From assembly GCA_032158295.1 (NCBI GenBank), contig CM063249.1:21144270-21208269 (forward strand): DNA of 64,000 nt, read 5' to 3'. This document shows, in pieces, positions 53,852 to 64,000 of the stretch. The stretch's first letter is position 1. Every line of letters starts with the position of its first letter. Both the position numbers and the translations under genes were made by a program. Under the pieces are notes generated by a model. That model searched no databases. It worked only from the letters and a program-made list of their open reading frames with translations, and was not told the DNA's origin. The stretch comes from Pycnopodia helianthoides (Eukaryota; Echinodermata; Asteroidea; Forcipulatida; Asteriidae).

Positions 53852-54080
53852 TGTCTGTACAAGAGAAGCCATGCATACTGTACACTGATAACCATGCAAG
53901 GCCTAACTTTATACTACAAGTTTGTACTGTAAGCACAGAATATTGCTGAGCACCTAAAGAATCATGCTGAGCAAGTTTTCAAGACGAAGTGCAGATCTTT
54001 GTTTTTATTTTAAAAAAAGGTGCAAGGTAAATACAGTATAATATATTTTATTAGTTAGAAAAATTGTTTTTAATTTCTTT

Positions 54081-54197
54081 GTGAACAAAGAAAAATTTAA
54101 TAGAACCTGTGACTTGTGGATTAACGTGCCGGCGCTCTACCTATCAAGCTACTACTAGCCCTAGATGGCTGTCTCCCTATTTTTTCAATATCTTTGT
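54081..54197 (-). mobile_element. tRNA-like SINE, type T, diverged
   Basis: 'gtgaacaaagaaaaatttaa', 'attaacgtgccggcgctcta' and 'gctgtctccctattttttca' match 33233-33360. Part of the B box is deleted. Confidence 0.6.
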
Positions 54198-54653
54198 TCA
54201 GGGGTGCCAGTCAGAAGCCATACAATCTGGTTATATTTTGATGTTTCCTGTTTAAGTAGCTATATAAAGTTTGGGTCCTGATAATAAGGGCATGTTAAAA
54301 ACCAATAATAGCCTATGATAAGAGATTTTAATTAAGGTTTGTTTTTTTGCTCATCAACAAACGTAAACCAAAAATCAATAATGTACATACTCTTATTAGG
54401 AATTTCCATCGCAAATGCCACGGGTCTAAATAATAAGAAACCTTTATTAGCGTTCATCAAGTAGCACTCCAATGTCCAAGACTATAGGTTTCCTGCTCTA
54501 TAAATGACCCACAACAGAATCAACATCTCCATCTAGGTAATAAGAATCTCATTAAGACAGGGAGTCAGCCATGCAGATGCAAAACCTCACCGAGTATTGG
54601 AAAGGTGACACCAGACAGTCCTGTCACACATGGACCCAATCTCATGGTGATCC
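54198..54653. other. Unassigned DNA
   Basis: No gene or clear repeat recognised. Confidence 0.3.
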
Positions 54654-55043
54654 TTAAAGGTAGGGTCATGGAGTGTGTTTTTTTTTTTTTTTTACGCAAT
54701 GCTGGTTCATAAAGAAAGATACAATAAAAGTCACAGGTGAAAGTTTCAGCTCTGGATACTGTGTCTAACTCAAGCACGTCTAATCCACCCATGTTGTTGA
54801 GCGAGGTGACAGCGGGTACCAACCGCATCTCTGGCCACAGCATTCGCGGATGGACACCAAAAGATTCAAATGTTTTGGGCTGAAAAAATTACCCAAACCA
54901 TATTACTTCAAAGCAAATACTTTATCAAAATAGTTTATACTACCAACAGCTTCAGTGCTTCTCACTGCTCTATGTTCTCACCAAGTAAGTTTTTGTGGTG
55001 ATTAATTTTTTGAGTATTTACCAATCTGTGACCCTACCTTTAA
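54654..55043. mobile_element. TTAA-flanked element, family C
   Basis: 390 bp from TTAA 54654-54657 to TTAA 55040-55043. Ends: AGGTAGGGTCATGGAGTGTG against CCAATCTGTGACCCTACCTT. Contains 'acaataaaagtcacaggtga', 'gtaccaaccgcatctctggc', 'cattcgcggatggacaccaa' and 'caccaagtaagtttttgtgg'. The central hairpin is deleted. Confidence 0.8.
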
Positions 55044-55636
55044 AGTAAAGCCAACTGTTCTAATGTAAACATATTTTACAGGTTAACTTGGTTAACAAGG
55101 GAGTTTTTAAATTTGCATCAAGGATAAGGAACCGCACATACAGATCCTTCTCATTTGATTGGTGGAATAAGCTTCAAGCATCATCCTTTATTTTGCCACG
55201 TTTACTGCTATAACACTCAAAAATTTAATATTGCAGTCCTATATGGATAATTTAAGGATGCTTCAGATGCTCTGCAGCGCCGATCATAAATAATCATTCC
55301 TCGCCTGTTTATCCAAACACGGCAAGGCGGTGTCACCGCTACAAGGTTGGTGTAAATTTGAAGGAGCACCCCCCCCCTTGCCCCCCCCCCCTCGAGATTG
55401 AAAAAAAGCCCAAATAAATGATTTGACACATCAAACCCAGCCCCACCCGTAGTTGTTAAGTCTTTGTCCTGCCCCTCATATGAAAATGTCTAGTTAGGCT
55501 ACTGGCTTATGCACTTCACATTGATTAGCTCTCTTCACTTACACAGCAAGCACAGAACTTGACGCTGACCCCGTAAATGGAGAGTGGCGGCAGTGAGTGC
55601 AAAATGCGGAGTCAGCAGCGCCATGCGAAGTGGCTT
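55044..55636. other. Unassigned DNA with C runs
   Basis: C runs at about 55368-55390. No gene recognised. Confidence 0.3.
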
Positions 55637-55750
55637 CCGGGCCCATTCTTATAGAGCTGCTTTAGTACCAAAATTAGCTAAGCACATCAAAATTATGCTT
55701 ACCAGAACAAGGCTACCGGCCAATATATCACACGTACAATCTGTCACTGG
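55637..55750. repeat. GGGCCC/CTGCTTA family fragment
   Basis: 'gggcccattcttatagagct', 'gctttagtaccaaaattagc', 'gcttaccagaacaaggctac' and 'cggccaatatatcacacgta' match other copies (21960, 60228). Confidence 0.5.
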
Positions 55751-55803
55751 CATCCTACTTTTTGTTGCTTATATTAGACAATGTTTCAGCAATATTTTCT
55801 GCT

Positions 55804-56520
55804 TTAAAGGGAAAGTATACCTTTGGTAATTACTCCAAAAATGAATGGCCATAAAAAATGACTTGGTAAGAAGCACTGCATCTGTTGATTATGTATAACA
55901 TGTTGAGAAACCATTCCCTTCCAAGGAATGTGGTTTAAGAGAGAGGGATTCAAAAACATTTCAATCTGAGAACTTTTTTGTGCATGAAACGTTTCTTAGA
56001 TTGTGTATTCCAATTACAGATTCTTCTTCCTGCTCCAGACATTCGACATTATTTTTAAAACGCTACTACTTTTTTAATTAAATTTTTACAGGTTAGTTTT
56101 ATTGTATGTCTACATTTACATATGGTTAAAACAATCAAATGGTTAAAAAAAACAGAAGTATATTTTTACTTTAAGAGCAAAGTATACCTTTCGTTTGTGG
56201 GACCGTTTGATTGTTTTAATCCTACATAAATGTAGATATATACAATAAAACTAACCTGTGAAAATTTCATTTCAAAAGGTGGTCGCGTTTTTGAAATATC
56301 GCCAAAATCCGCAGCGAATATGTCCACGCATAAAGAATAATCCCTAATAGAAATACCAGATTCAAATTTTGGGGATAAAAACTGACATCTTTTTCCATAT
56401 CCACATTATTTTGTATTATAGTATTTCTGTTTTATACTATCGAAAGTTGCTGTACTTCTAACCAAGTCAGTTTTTATTGCCATTTTTTGAGTGATTACCA
56501 ATCGTAGACCTTCCCTTTAA
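55804..56520. mobile_element. Two abutting TTAA elements, family E
   Basis: TTAA at 55804-55807, 56171-56174 and 56517-56520. The first unit opens TTAAAGGGAAAGTATACCTT and ends at the middle TTAA. The second opens TTAAGAGCAAAGTATACCTT, with 'actaacctgtgaaaatttca' and 'aaaggtggtcgcgtttttga' inside, and ends CGTAGACCTTCCCTTTAA. The outer ends also form an inverted pair, so this may be one compound unit. Confidence 0.7.
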
Positions 56521-57479
56521 AAGCAGCCCTGTAAAATTGGGCCTGGATCTATACACTGGCTGTACACAATCATGCATGACTGTGTAACTTTGGAACCCCT
56601 TTGAGTTATTCATTTTGAGGAGGGGAAGTAATTAAATTATCGGAGTGAAGCGTGTTTTTTTAATTTTTTTTATCTGCATCTGAAAAACACATTAATGTAA
56701 TCTATTTTAAGATGTGCCCCATCAACGAAAATAACAATTATTGTGAAAGTCTCTGCTCCGGCATAGACAGAATCAGGAGATATTTTTAGATTTGAGATTG
56801 TCTATGCAATAATTGAAACAATTAGGACAAAATGTAGGCTTGGTTCGTTCAGACTTGTACGATGTGAAGAGAAAAGGTACAAAAAGCCAAGGCATCAATC
56901 AATATAAGTAGTGCATGTAATGGTACATGTAAATGACAGTTTGGTTATTTTTCATGTTGAATAGAAATCAAACATTAACCCTACCCTTTCCCAAACACAT
57001 CAAAGTCCAACTGCATGTTTTTAAAATGTATTCTGTTGTACTGGCACAACAGTATAAATATCGAAATACATGTAGTTAAGCCTATGCCACTGGTCAACTC
57101 AGTTCAATGGGCAAGTGGCTTAACTATGGGGAAAGGGGTGGGGCACGGGAGGGCACAGGGCACAACCCCCCTGCCCCGCCCCAATTAATTTGTGTCCTTT
57201 ACCCCCATTGAAATCTGGACCTTTGAGATATAAAAACTACCAGGAAAAAATGTAACATCTTTTTGTCATTTGATAAGTTTTTATTTATTTATTTGTTCAA
57301 TTCAATGTTTCTACAACAAAACATCTTCTTCCAAGCGGGCAATGTATCTGTTTTTACCTCCATGACAGATTATCTGACAAGAGCGTTGAAAAGCGGCATA
57401 TCACTAATTGGGTAGAATGAGATCGTGATTAAGAAAAATGCAAATGCAAACTTGCATTGCAGATTTAATTGGCCACAAA
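56521..57479. other. Unassigned DNA with a C-rich repeat
   Basis: 57120-57200 has G/C runs, and 57430-57490 repeats the 'aaatgcaaatgcaaacttgc' text seen at 4137 and 63102. No gene recognised. Confidence 0.35.
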
Positions 57480-57680
57480 TGTTCTCCTTGAAAATGGTGT
57501 ACCCCCTTTTCAAGCCAGGATTTGGTTAAAGGGTGTCAAAATCTGCTGGAAATTTAAAAACTGTGTGTCCAAACTGTTCACTTACAATCCATTTACATGT
57601 AAAAGACAGCTAAAACAGAGTGTCCAAATTTAAACCAGGTTGTCCAAAAGACCCCCAGCCCAGACACCCCTCTGGCTAAC
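57480..57680 (+). repeat. Dispersed repeat with GTGTCCAAA modules, pair with 62562-62755
   Basis: 'gccaggatttggttaaaggg', 'tgctggaaatttaaaaactg', 'gtgtccaaactgttcactta' and 'cccctctggctaacacta' recur at 62562-62755 in the same order. Confidence 0.7.
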
Positions 57681-57993
57681 ACTATGCCCCCCTTTGCCTC
57701 TCGTACCCCTCACCTTATTTTCAATGCTGTTTAGGACAGCATTAGTAAACTGATTATGCTTTACTTGGGATCAGCCATGCCAGCATAATCTAGAGTCCAA
57801 CAATTTGGGTGTTGTGTTACCAAGGTGTTGGATGTTAATAGAGAGAGCATTATGGAGAGAGTAAGGACGAATCCTAGTAAATCACATTAGAGAGATAGGG
57901 TTAATGGCATTTTAATAGCCAGAAGTCTCTACATTTCTGGCCAGCACTTTACTTCACAAAATAATACAAATTGAATCTTTATCTTTGACACAG

Positions 57994-58197
57994 CTGAAGG
58001 TACAAGCACTATCTCCTCTGATACAAGAATGGTTAGCCCATGGGAGAAATGCAACAGTGATGAGGCAGGCCAGGGGCTGGAAAACAACTTTCTGTCTGAA
58101 GGTACAAGCACTATCTCCTCTGATACAAGAATGGTTAGCCCATGGGAGAAATGCAACAGTGATGAGGCAGGCCAGGGGCTGGAAAACAACTTTCTGT
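57994..58197 (+). repeat. Perfect 102-bp tandem duplication
   Basis: CTGAAGGTACAAGCACTATC starts at 57994 and again at 58096, and the 102-base units appear identical. As 102 is 34 codons, short frames on both strands double up, but there is no gene support. Confidence 0.9.
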
Positions 58198-58838
58198 CTG
58201 TTTGAGTTGAGGTACTTCAGGGAGGACTTACTTAGTTCACATTAAGGACATTCCTCTAACACCAAAACAATAAACGGGCAATCAGGCACATTACTTAAGA
58301 TAAACTGGCAAGGTGTGACCAGGCTAACTAAAAGCTAAAGTGCCAAGATTGCTTTTAGGTGTTTGTGCAATATGAGCATGAACACCTCTTGGTTTTGTTC
58401 TGTTTGTTTTTCTTTTCCATCTTCTACTTCCCATCAACTCTATTCTACAGCTTAAATCAAGATTTTGTTAAATCATAGAGCAAGGATATACTGAACTGAA
58501 CCTTGAAACTCACCAGACTATTGAAACACAATAAGACCGAGGCACAGTTTTCAAGACATCATGATGATGTTTTCAGGTGGCCAATTACATTTTTAATGCT
58601 AGAAGCCTAATCTTGAGACATTTTAACATTAATCAAAGGATGTCAGAAAAACACTTCTTACATGTACGCGATCACCACATCATCGACGCGCCAAACTGCA
58701 TTAGTCAGTACATTTGTGTAAACACAAAACTTGTCATTGTATGTGGTACAATTATGTCTGTGAAATTTGACACGTTTTTCTGAGATCCGGGTACTTAGCT
58801 TCTACTTTTGTAGCCGCTTGTACGAAGTGCTATTCCAT
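58198..58838. other. Unassigned DNA
   Basis: No gene or clear repeat recognised. Confidence 0.3.
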
Positions 58839-59187
58839 TTAAAGGTGTTATACAGGATTGGTAGGCCTAAAGATAAAAAACATCGTTGATTGATTTTAGT
58901 CTGAAAGCTTACTGATTATAAAGTCCATGCTTACTCAAAACCATTTTTTTCTGTGAAATATTTCTCTCTGAAATGAAGTCATATTCAAGAGAACTGTATC
59001 TGAAAACCTAAAAAAATGCAACAGCTGAAAATTGTGCATGGTTTTTTCACTATTTTCTCCTGCCTCACACAACAGATAAATCCCAAATTTTCAAAGGTTT
59101 GTTAATGCATGGTTGATCACACAAAACATGAACACTGTGTACGACCATTTTGTCAGCAGTAGTACCAGTCCTGTATTATACCTTTAA
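58839..59187. mobile_element. TTAA-flanked element, family B (inverted)
   Basis: 349 bp from TTAA 58839-58842 to TTAA 59184-59187. Ends: AGGTGTTATACAGGATTGGT against ACCAGTCCTGTATTATACCT. Inner blocks are the complement of 46982-47316 ('gtgaaatatttctctctgaa', 'attgtgcatggttttttcac'). Confidence 0.8.
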
Positions 59188-60227
59188 CTTGTTCTCACAC
59201 TCCATAGTGGGAAACAACCATACAACCAAACAGGCTTAACACACGCTTGGTTTACTAGACATTTTTCTTGATCCAGTGCTCCATTTTCACAACCAAAGCA
59301 AAATCAAATGCCACTTCAATGCACATGAAGCATCAAATGCAATTAAGAGCCACAACTGGGTCTTGATAACACAAAAAGGAACTGAATTTAGAGTATAAAC
59401 ATACATGCGGCTCCTGCATCCATTATCCTTAAGTGAGCACAGGTACTTCAATTATCTAATCGGATAGACGATGTGCTCAAAGAAATCATGAATGTTCAGT
59501 CCAACAAGGTTCTTGATCATTGATCCAACTTATCAAACATATTAGTAGTGTTTGCGGGGGCCGGGAGGGGGGGGGAGGTGGCTGTCTTTAGGAACCCCAT
59601 TTTGTAAGGGTTTACAAGATGAAGTGGGGCAATATGCAGTCAACATTCCGGGGAAAAAAAACACCAAACCCCTTTTCTTAACCACTTCACGTCAGTTGAC
59701 GTGCACAAACGCAAAGAATTTCTGATCCTTTGCTCAGATTTTAGCTATAATCATGGAGGTACCTCCATGCTATAGTCAACCCTGCTTGTAGCTCTAATTG
59801 TTTTTAGAATAACAAACATTACTGAAAAGTAAGATTGTTTAAGCCTTGAGGTGAAGGAAACAAATTTATGTCAACAAAAAGTTGTCAATTTTGACCCCCA
59901 AATAGCAGATCTATAGTATTCATATATGTACAATGGTGCAATTCTAGCAAGTGTTAAATCAATTCTATCCAAGATGCAGGCATGAAATGTTGATGTATCT
60001 GTGGTGATGACTCTTTGCATATCGACTGTTCCCTTGGGCTATTGAAGAAAAATTCAAAACTCAATTGAGTTATATTTACCCTCAAAATGAATCTACATAC
60101 TAAAGAAAAGTGATGAACTTTATTAATAAACACATCAATCCTGTCAATATGTTGACAACTCCAGGAAACAAAATTGATTATTTTGACCCAAATCCACAAT
60201 CAAGTCTTCTTAGTGTTGGACCCTTGT
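59188..60227. other. Unassigned DNA with a G-rich tract
   Basis: Four G runs at 59556-59577 could form a G-quadruplex. TTAACCACTTCACGTCAGTT at 59678 resembles a lone piggyBac-type end with a CACGTCAGTTGACGTG palindrome. No gene recognised. Confidence 0.35.
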
Positions 60228-60408
60228 CATCAAACAGGGCTTCATTTCATAGAGCTGCTTATAAGCAGAAAACTTTGCTTAACATTTTTCTTGTGAGCAA
60301 AACTAAGCAGGAGTCACAGATGGTACATGTGAAAGGGTATTTTGGTTGGTAATGTTATTCTTGTAAGCAAAATTGTTTTGTGCTTAAGCAGGGCCCTCTC
60401 TTGCAATG
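60228..60408. mobile_element. GGGCCC/CTGCTTA inverted-repeat element, longest copy
   Basis: 'gggcttcatttcatagagct' and 'gcttataagcagaaaacttt' on the left, and 'gtgcttaagcagggccc' on the right. The middle has 'caaaactaagcaggagtcac' and 'ttttggttggtaatgttatt'. Non-coding. Confidence 0.6.
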
Positions 60409-60605
60409 AATATTTTTATTACATTTATTAAATTTCATCAAATTCCACGGTCAAGTGTAAGGTAATTCAAAAAAGAACAATTGGCTCATATGCAGGCATA
60501 TTTTTACTGTGGCAATCAAATTATATACACTGTTTTTGTATTGTTTTTATTTTGGTGGTCTTGAAATGCCATTTTTTACTCAACTTTTATAGTATTATTA
60601 TACAC

Positions 60606-60900
60606 TTCTGGTAATGAAACCAAGGATGCCTCATAAGTGAAATTAATCATTGTAACTGGGGGGCCTAAGGAAAACCTGTTAATATGGGTGCTTGCAATGA
60701 AACAGAAACAACAAGGTAAAACCCCTACTCAAGTCACCATAATAAGTGGGTTCTTCCAATCCTAGTACACAGGAAGTACAGCCTAATGTCCAGTCCAAAG
60801 GAGTAAGCAATTATGGTAAAGTATCTTGCTCAAGGAGACAAGTGCCACCACCAGGACTCCAACCCACACTCTTATCAGAAATACCGGAGCTTCAGTCCAG
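60606..60900 (-). mobile_element. SINE type L1, minus strand
   Basis: 'ggtaatgaaaccaaggatgc', 'ctcataagtgaaattaatca', 'gtatcttgctcaaggagaca' and 'ggactccaacccacactctt' follow the L1 tail-to-head order. The tail TTAA is intact. Confidence 0.65.
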
Positions 60901-61827
60901 CTCAAATATACAACTGTTTTCCTGAGGAATTGGTACTTTTTTAATCAGTGATGTTTTAGATTGAAACTAGTCTGTGTTTCTTTCAACAAAAGCTAATTAT
61001 TTACTTTGTTTGTATACAAACTTGGGTCACAAACTTTGGTCACAAACTATTTCAATTAGGTATTTTTTTTGTGGGGGTCAATATTAAAAAACATAAATTA
61101 TATATTATTGAGTTTCATAAACAGTAACTGATCCCCTGCTCCTTCTAAACTAATATGGAATTAAAAAAACAAGAACATCTTGTGTGACCATATCATTCAT
61201 TAGTTGAGCTTCACATTTTGTTGCACAGTGTTGCAGAACTTTGGTAATGACAGCAATGAATCCATCATTTAAGCAATTTCAATTAACTAATTTATCTTAC
61301 TATAATTATAAATGTTTGTAATATACACACTTGTGTACATGTACTAAACAGTGCATGAAGTTGCTGGTTTTTTCTGTAGTAATAACAAGACTGTCAATGC
61401 CCCACTCATAATTTATGAGGTGTATGCAAAGTTGGTGTAATTCTTTTTTAGTGATTTACTGGGATCCTTTTCCTCACTCTAACCATAGAGTTCCCTGCAA
61501 GGCTCCAATTTGGGATCAATTTCCACAAGATTGCAGCTCAAAATGTTTACTGTACTGGACAAGAATCTATTTTATCAAACCAGAATCTAAATGGGAAAGA
61601 ATTTTCTACAAAGTTTAACATGTTAAACTGTTTTTTATTTGAACAAATACTAAGAGAAGATTGATATAATTTGTCTTATGAGTAAGTGTTTTTCGACACT
61701 CAACAGAAAGGAAAGATATTTACCAGACTAACAATCAACACTTTGACAATATTTTGTTTTACTTTTAAAGCATGGAGGAAAGAAACATATAGTACACAGT
61801 GAGTTATTAATATTCAATTGAAAACCA
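60901..61827. other. Unassigned DNA
   Basis: No gene or clear repeat recognised. Confidence 0.3.
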
Positions 61828-61925
61828 CCAGACTGCCAGACTTATCCAGTCATGAGTTTACTGGCCCGACACTACAATCACTGGCCTCGTGCGTGCAGTC
61901 CAGTGTAAAATTAGAGCCCTGCCAC
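61828..61925 (+). repeat. Dispersed repeat, pair with 5908-6000
   Basis: 'gtcatgagtttactggcc', 'aatcactggcctcg', 'gcagtccagtgtaaaatta' and 'gagccctg' match 5908-6000. Confidence 0.6.
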
Positions 61926-62261
61926 ATTGTACTCATTAAGCCCCAAACTGTTGGACTCTTGATTAAAAAAGTAATTATGGTGGTATGCTTTGATCCCATG
62001 TAAAGCATGACAGCTCCATTATAAACCTCGGTCAAACTATGGCCAAACAGAACCAAATAAAAATATGCAGTTGTAATTTAAGATGGGGAATATGGTTTTT
62101 AAATTCAGAAATTACGTTTCAGGGTGGCAAACTGTCACATAATTCAAGCTACGTTATGTATAACCTCCGAACATTCTGTGGAACTTAAACCCTAAGTGAC
62201 ATTTATGTTTGGAATTCATTACTGATTTAATTAGGAATGAAAACACATTGACAGGTCTGAT

Positions 62262-62425
62262 CAGTAAAGTAGTCAGCTTTATTTTTGTCTTAAAAATAAA
62301 TTTAAATTACTAAAGCAGACTCCAAAACAGCAGTTTAAAAATTAGTGCAACTTCAACCACGATTTTCTCCAAACACATTTTTTTTCAGCTGTGGACAAGA
62401 TGGGTCATTTCCTGGTACCGTACGA
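62262..62425 (+). repeat. Dispersed repeat, pair with 39067-39250
   Basis: 'gtagtcagctttatttttg', 'aacagcagtttaaaaattag', 'cttcaaccacgattttctcc' and 'cagctgtggacaagatgg' correspond to 39067-39250. The satellite-like 'acattgacag' precedes it as a single unit end. Confidence 0.55.
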
Positions 62426-62561
62426 GCAACGAAATGAAAGTGCAAATCACTTGCAAAAATTTAAAAGCCATATTTTTAATAATGACACAAATTCAACTCG
62501 ATTAATTTCTGCAGGGTCATGTATATCACTCTCATAAGGGCAAGGACTGTCTCTATATTAT

Positions 62562-62755
62562 ACTATGCTCTCCAAGGTTTTAGCCAGGATTTTGTGAAAG
62601 GGTGTCTAAAGTTTGCTGGAAATTAAAAAACTGGGTGTCCAATTTGTTCAGTTACAATACGCTTTATATGTAAATGACAGATAAAACAGGGTGTCCAAAT
62701 TTAAAACACAGTGTCCAAAAGACACCCAGACACCCCTTTGGCTAACACTACAATG
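62562..62755 (+). repeat. Dispersed repeat, pair with 57480-57680
   Basis: 'tagccaggattttgtgaaag', 'gctggaaattaaaaaactgg', 'gtgtccaatttgttcagtta' and 'cacccctttggctaacacta' match 57480-57680. Confidence 0.7.
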
Positions 62756-64000
62756 CTCTCACCCTCTACATCAGGGTGACTAATGCTCTCACATAAGATT
62801 TCAATCCAGTCATCAAACTGAAGGCTACAAACCCAGCATCATTGAAATTCTTAATTAAACACTCCCATAAAAACAGCTTTCATTTAGAATATAATTGCCC
62901 CAACTATCTGGCAGGCATTTGCAAAATTGAAAGGGCTATTATGCTACCTAGGGAAGGGATGATCCATGATTCAACAAAGGTATTGGGGCAGTGGTTGTGA
63001 CTTGCTGTGTTGGGCCTGCCCTTGGTGGATCAGTTTCGATATCTCAAAGCACTAAGATTCACCTTTAAGATGAGATATCAATGCTGAAAAAGGGTTTAAG
63101 AAAAATGCAAATGGAAACTACAGTTTTAATGGCGGTGGCCAGAAGTGCCCTCCTAGAAATGGTGCACCCCTTGTGCCCCCAAAAATACATTTATACAATA
63201 CCCTAGTTTTTATCACAGTATAAAAGACAAAACTATGCATTTACAGGGGGTCTTTTGTGAGACAACTATAACTTCATTTATTTGTCTGGTGTTCCGTGAG
63301 GTACACATATCATTGAAAATTTCACAATTTTTGTCTACAGAGGGCATGTGCACTTTACTTTCTTTAATGAACTGAATTAGTCCAACCACAACCAATAATG
63401 TTATCCTGGTCGGAAGTCGGATGTACTTCCATTGAAGACAGTCTCGCCCACTTAATACAAGTGGGCAAAAAAGATAAGCAATTCAACCCATAAATTATAG
63501 GAAATACATCTAGCTTGTTTTTCTTAGAAAATTTATGAAAAAATAATAATAATCTTTGGGAAGACTCAAGGGTTTATCAGTATCAGTTTCAATCATAAGA
63601 AATGCCTTTGATTGATGATTTGAGGGGGAAAATACACCAAAACTTATGCCAGCTTTTAGCAAAGAGGGTGCATGTTACCATGGAGATGTGACGCACTGAT
63701 TTACAAACCGGATAGGTTGAGATCAGGGTTCATGCCCCATTATGCACTTCTTGTACTGACTGTATCATTCATGAGGTACCCAATGTGTCCATCAGTACAA
63801 TGATGGTAAACTAAGTTAAAGACCAGGAAATCCTTCTTCCATGGTTAGAGTAAGATAAAGAGAGTGAGGAATTTATGCTGGCTGATGATTAGGTAAAGAT
63901 CAAGCCAATGTCAGTGATTACAGAATTTAGATTTTATGTGTGTGTAGAAAATAGAAGTTCTTCCTATTTACTTTAAATTTTGTCAAATTAATTTTTGAGT
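62756..64000. other. Unassigned DNA to the window edge
   Basis: 63102-63185 repeats the 'aaatgcaaatggaaactaca' plus C-rich text seen at 4137 and 57436. Nothing else recognised. Confidence 0.35.

Noticed and set aside
57985..58245. A gene with a 34-residue repeat
   Set aside because: The repeat is the perfect 102-bp duplication; both strands give equally long frames.

Overview
This is eukaryotic, probably marine-invertebrate, DNA: AT-rich, intron-containing and gene-poor, with no bacterial operons, ribosome-binding sites or CRISPR. Its dispersed repeats (TTAA-flanked miniature inverted-repeat elements, tRNA-derived SINEs with a 'CCTTGAGCAAG' body, Penelope and CR1/jockey-like LINE remnants), its vertebrate-type (TTAGGG)n telomeric motif and a class A GPCR fit an echinoderm, perhaps a sea star. 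That assignment is inference from repeat style, not a database match.

Layout. 0-8.7 kb: a LINE 3' tail, four full TTAA elements, the last coding exon of an unrecognised minus-strand gene (2744-3264), a LINE 3' end and SINEs. 8.7-14.3 kb: mostly unassigned, with SINEs and one TTAA element (12368-12643). 14.38-17.58 kb: a piggyBac-derived transposase gene with TATA box, a spliced first exon, a long charged N-terminal region, a DDE domain with all four expected aspartates, an in-frame telomeric repeat, and a cysteine-rich tail that is out of frame. 18-35 kb: repeat-dominated, with many TTAA elements, including two that abut through one shared TTAA at 26413-26416. 35.1-36.7 kb, minus strand: the GPCR coding exon with good splice sites on both sides and a candidate 24-nt micro-exon. 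37-42 kb: a LINE end, a (GATA)n run, a 236-bp satellite and the endonuclease end of a Penelope-like element. 42-64 kb: SINEs, more TTAA elements, minisatellites, LINE ends and long unassigned stretches.

How it fits together. The dominant signal is a set of related miniature transposons flanked by TTAA. They share TTAAAGG...CCTTTAA ends, subterminal TTGGTAA/TTACCAA, a central hairpin, and splice-site-like motifs. TTAA is the piggyBac target. Two insertions interrupt a SINE exactly at a TTAA that is intact in other SINE copies here, which supports TTAA targeting. The piggyBac gene is a possible but unproven source of transposase: I did not find matching terminal repeats around it. Only the GPCR and the 2744-3264 exon look like ordinary host genes. 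Boundaries of old repeats are approximate, and all family assignments come from reading the sequence without database searches.
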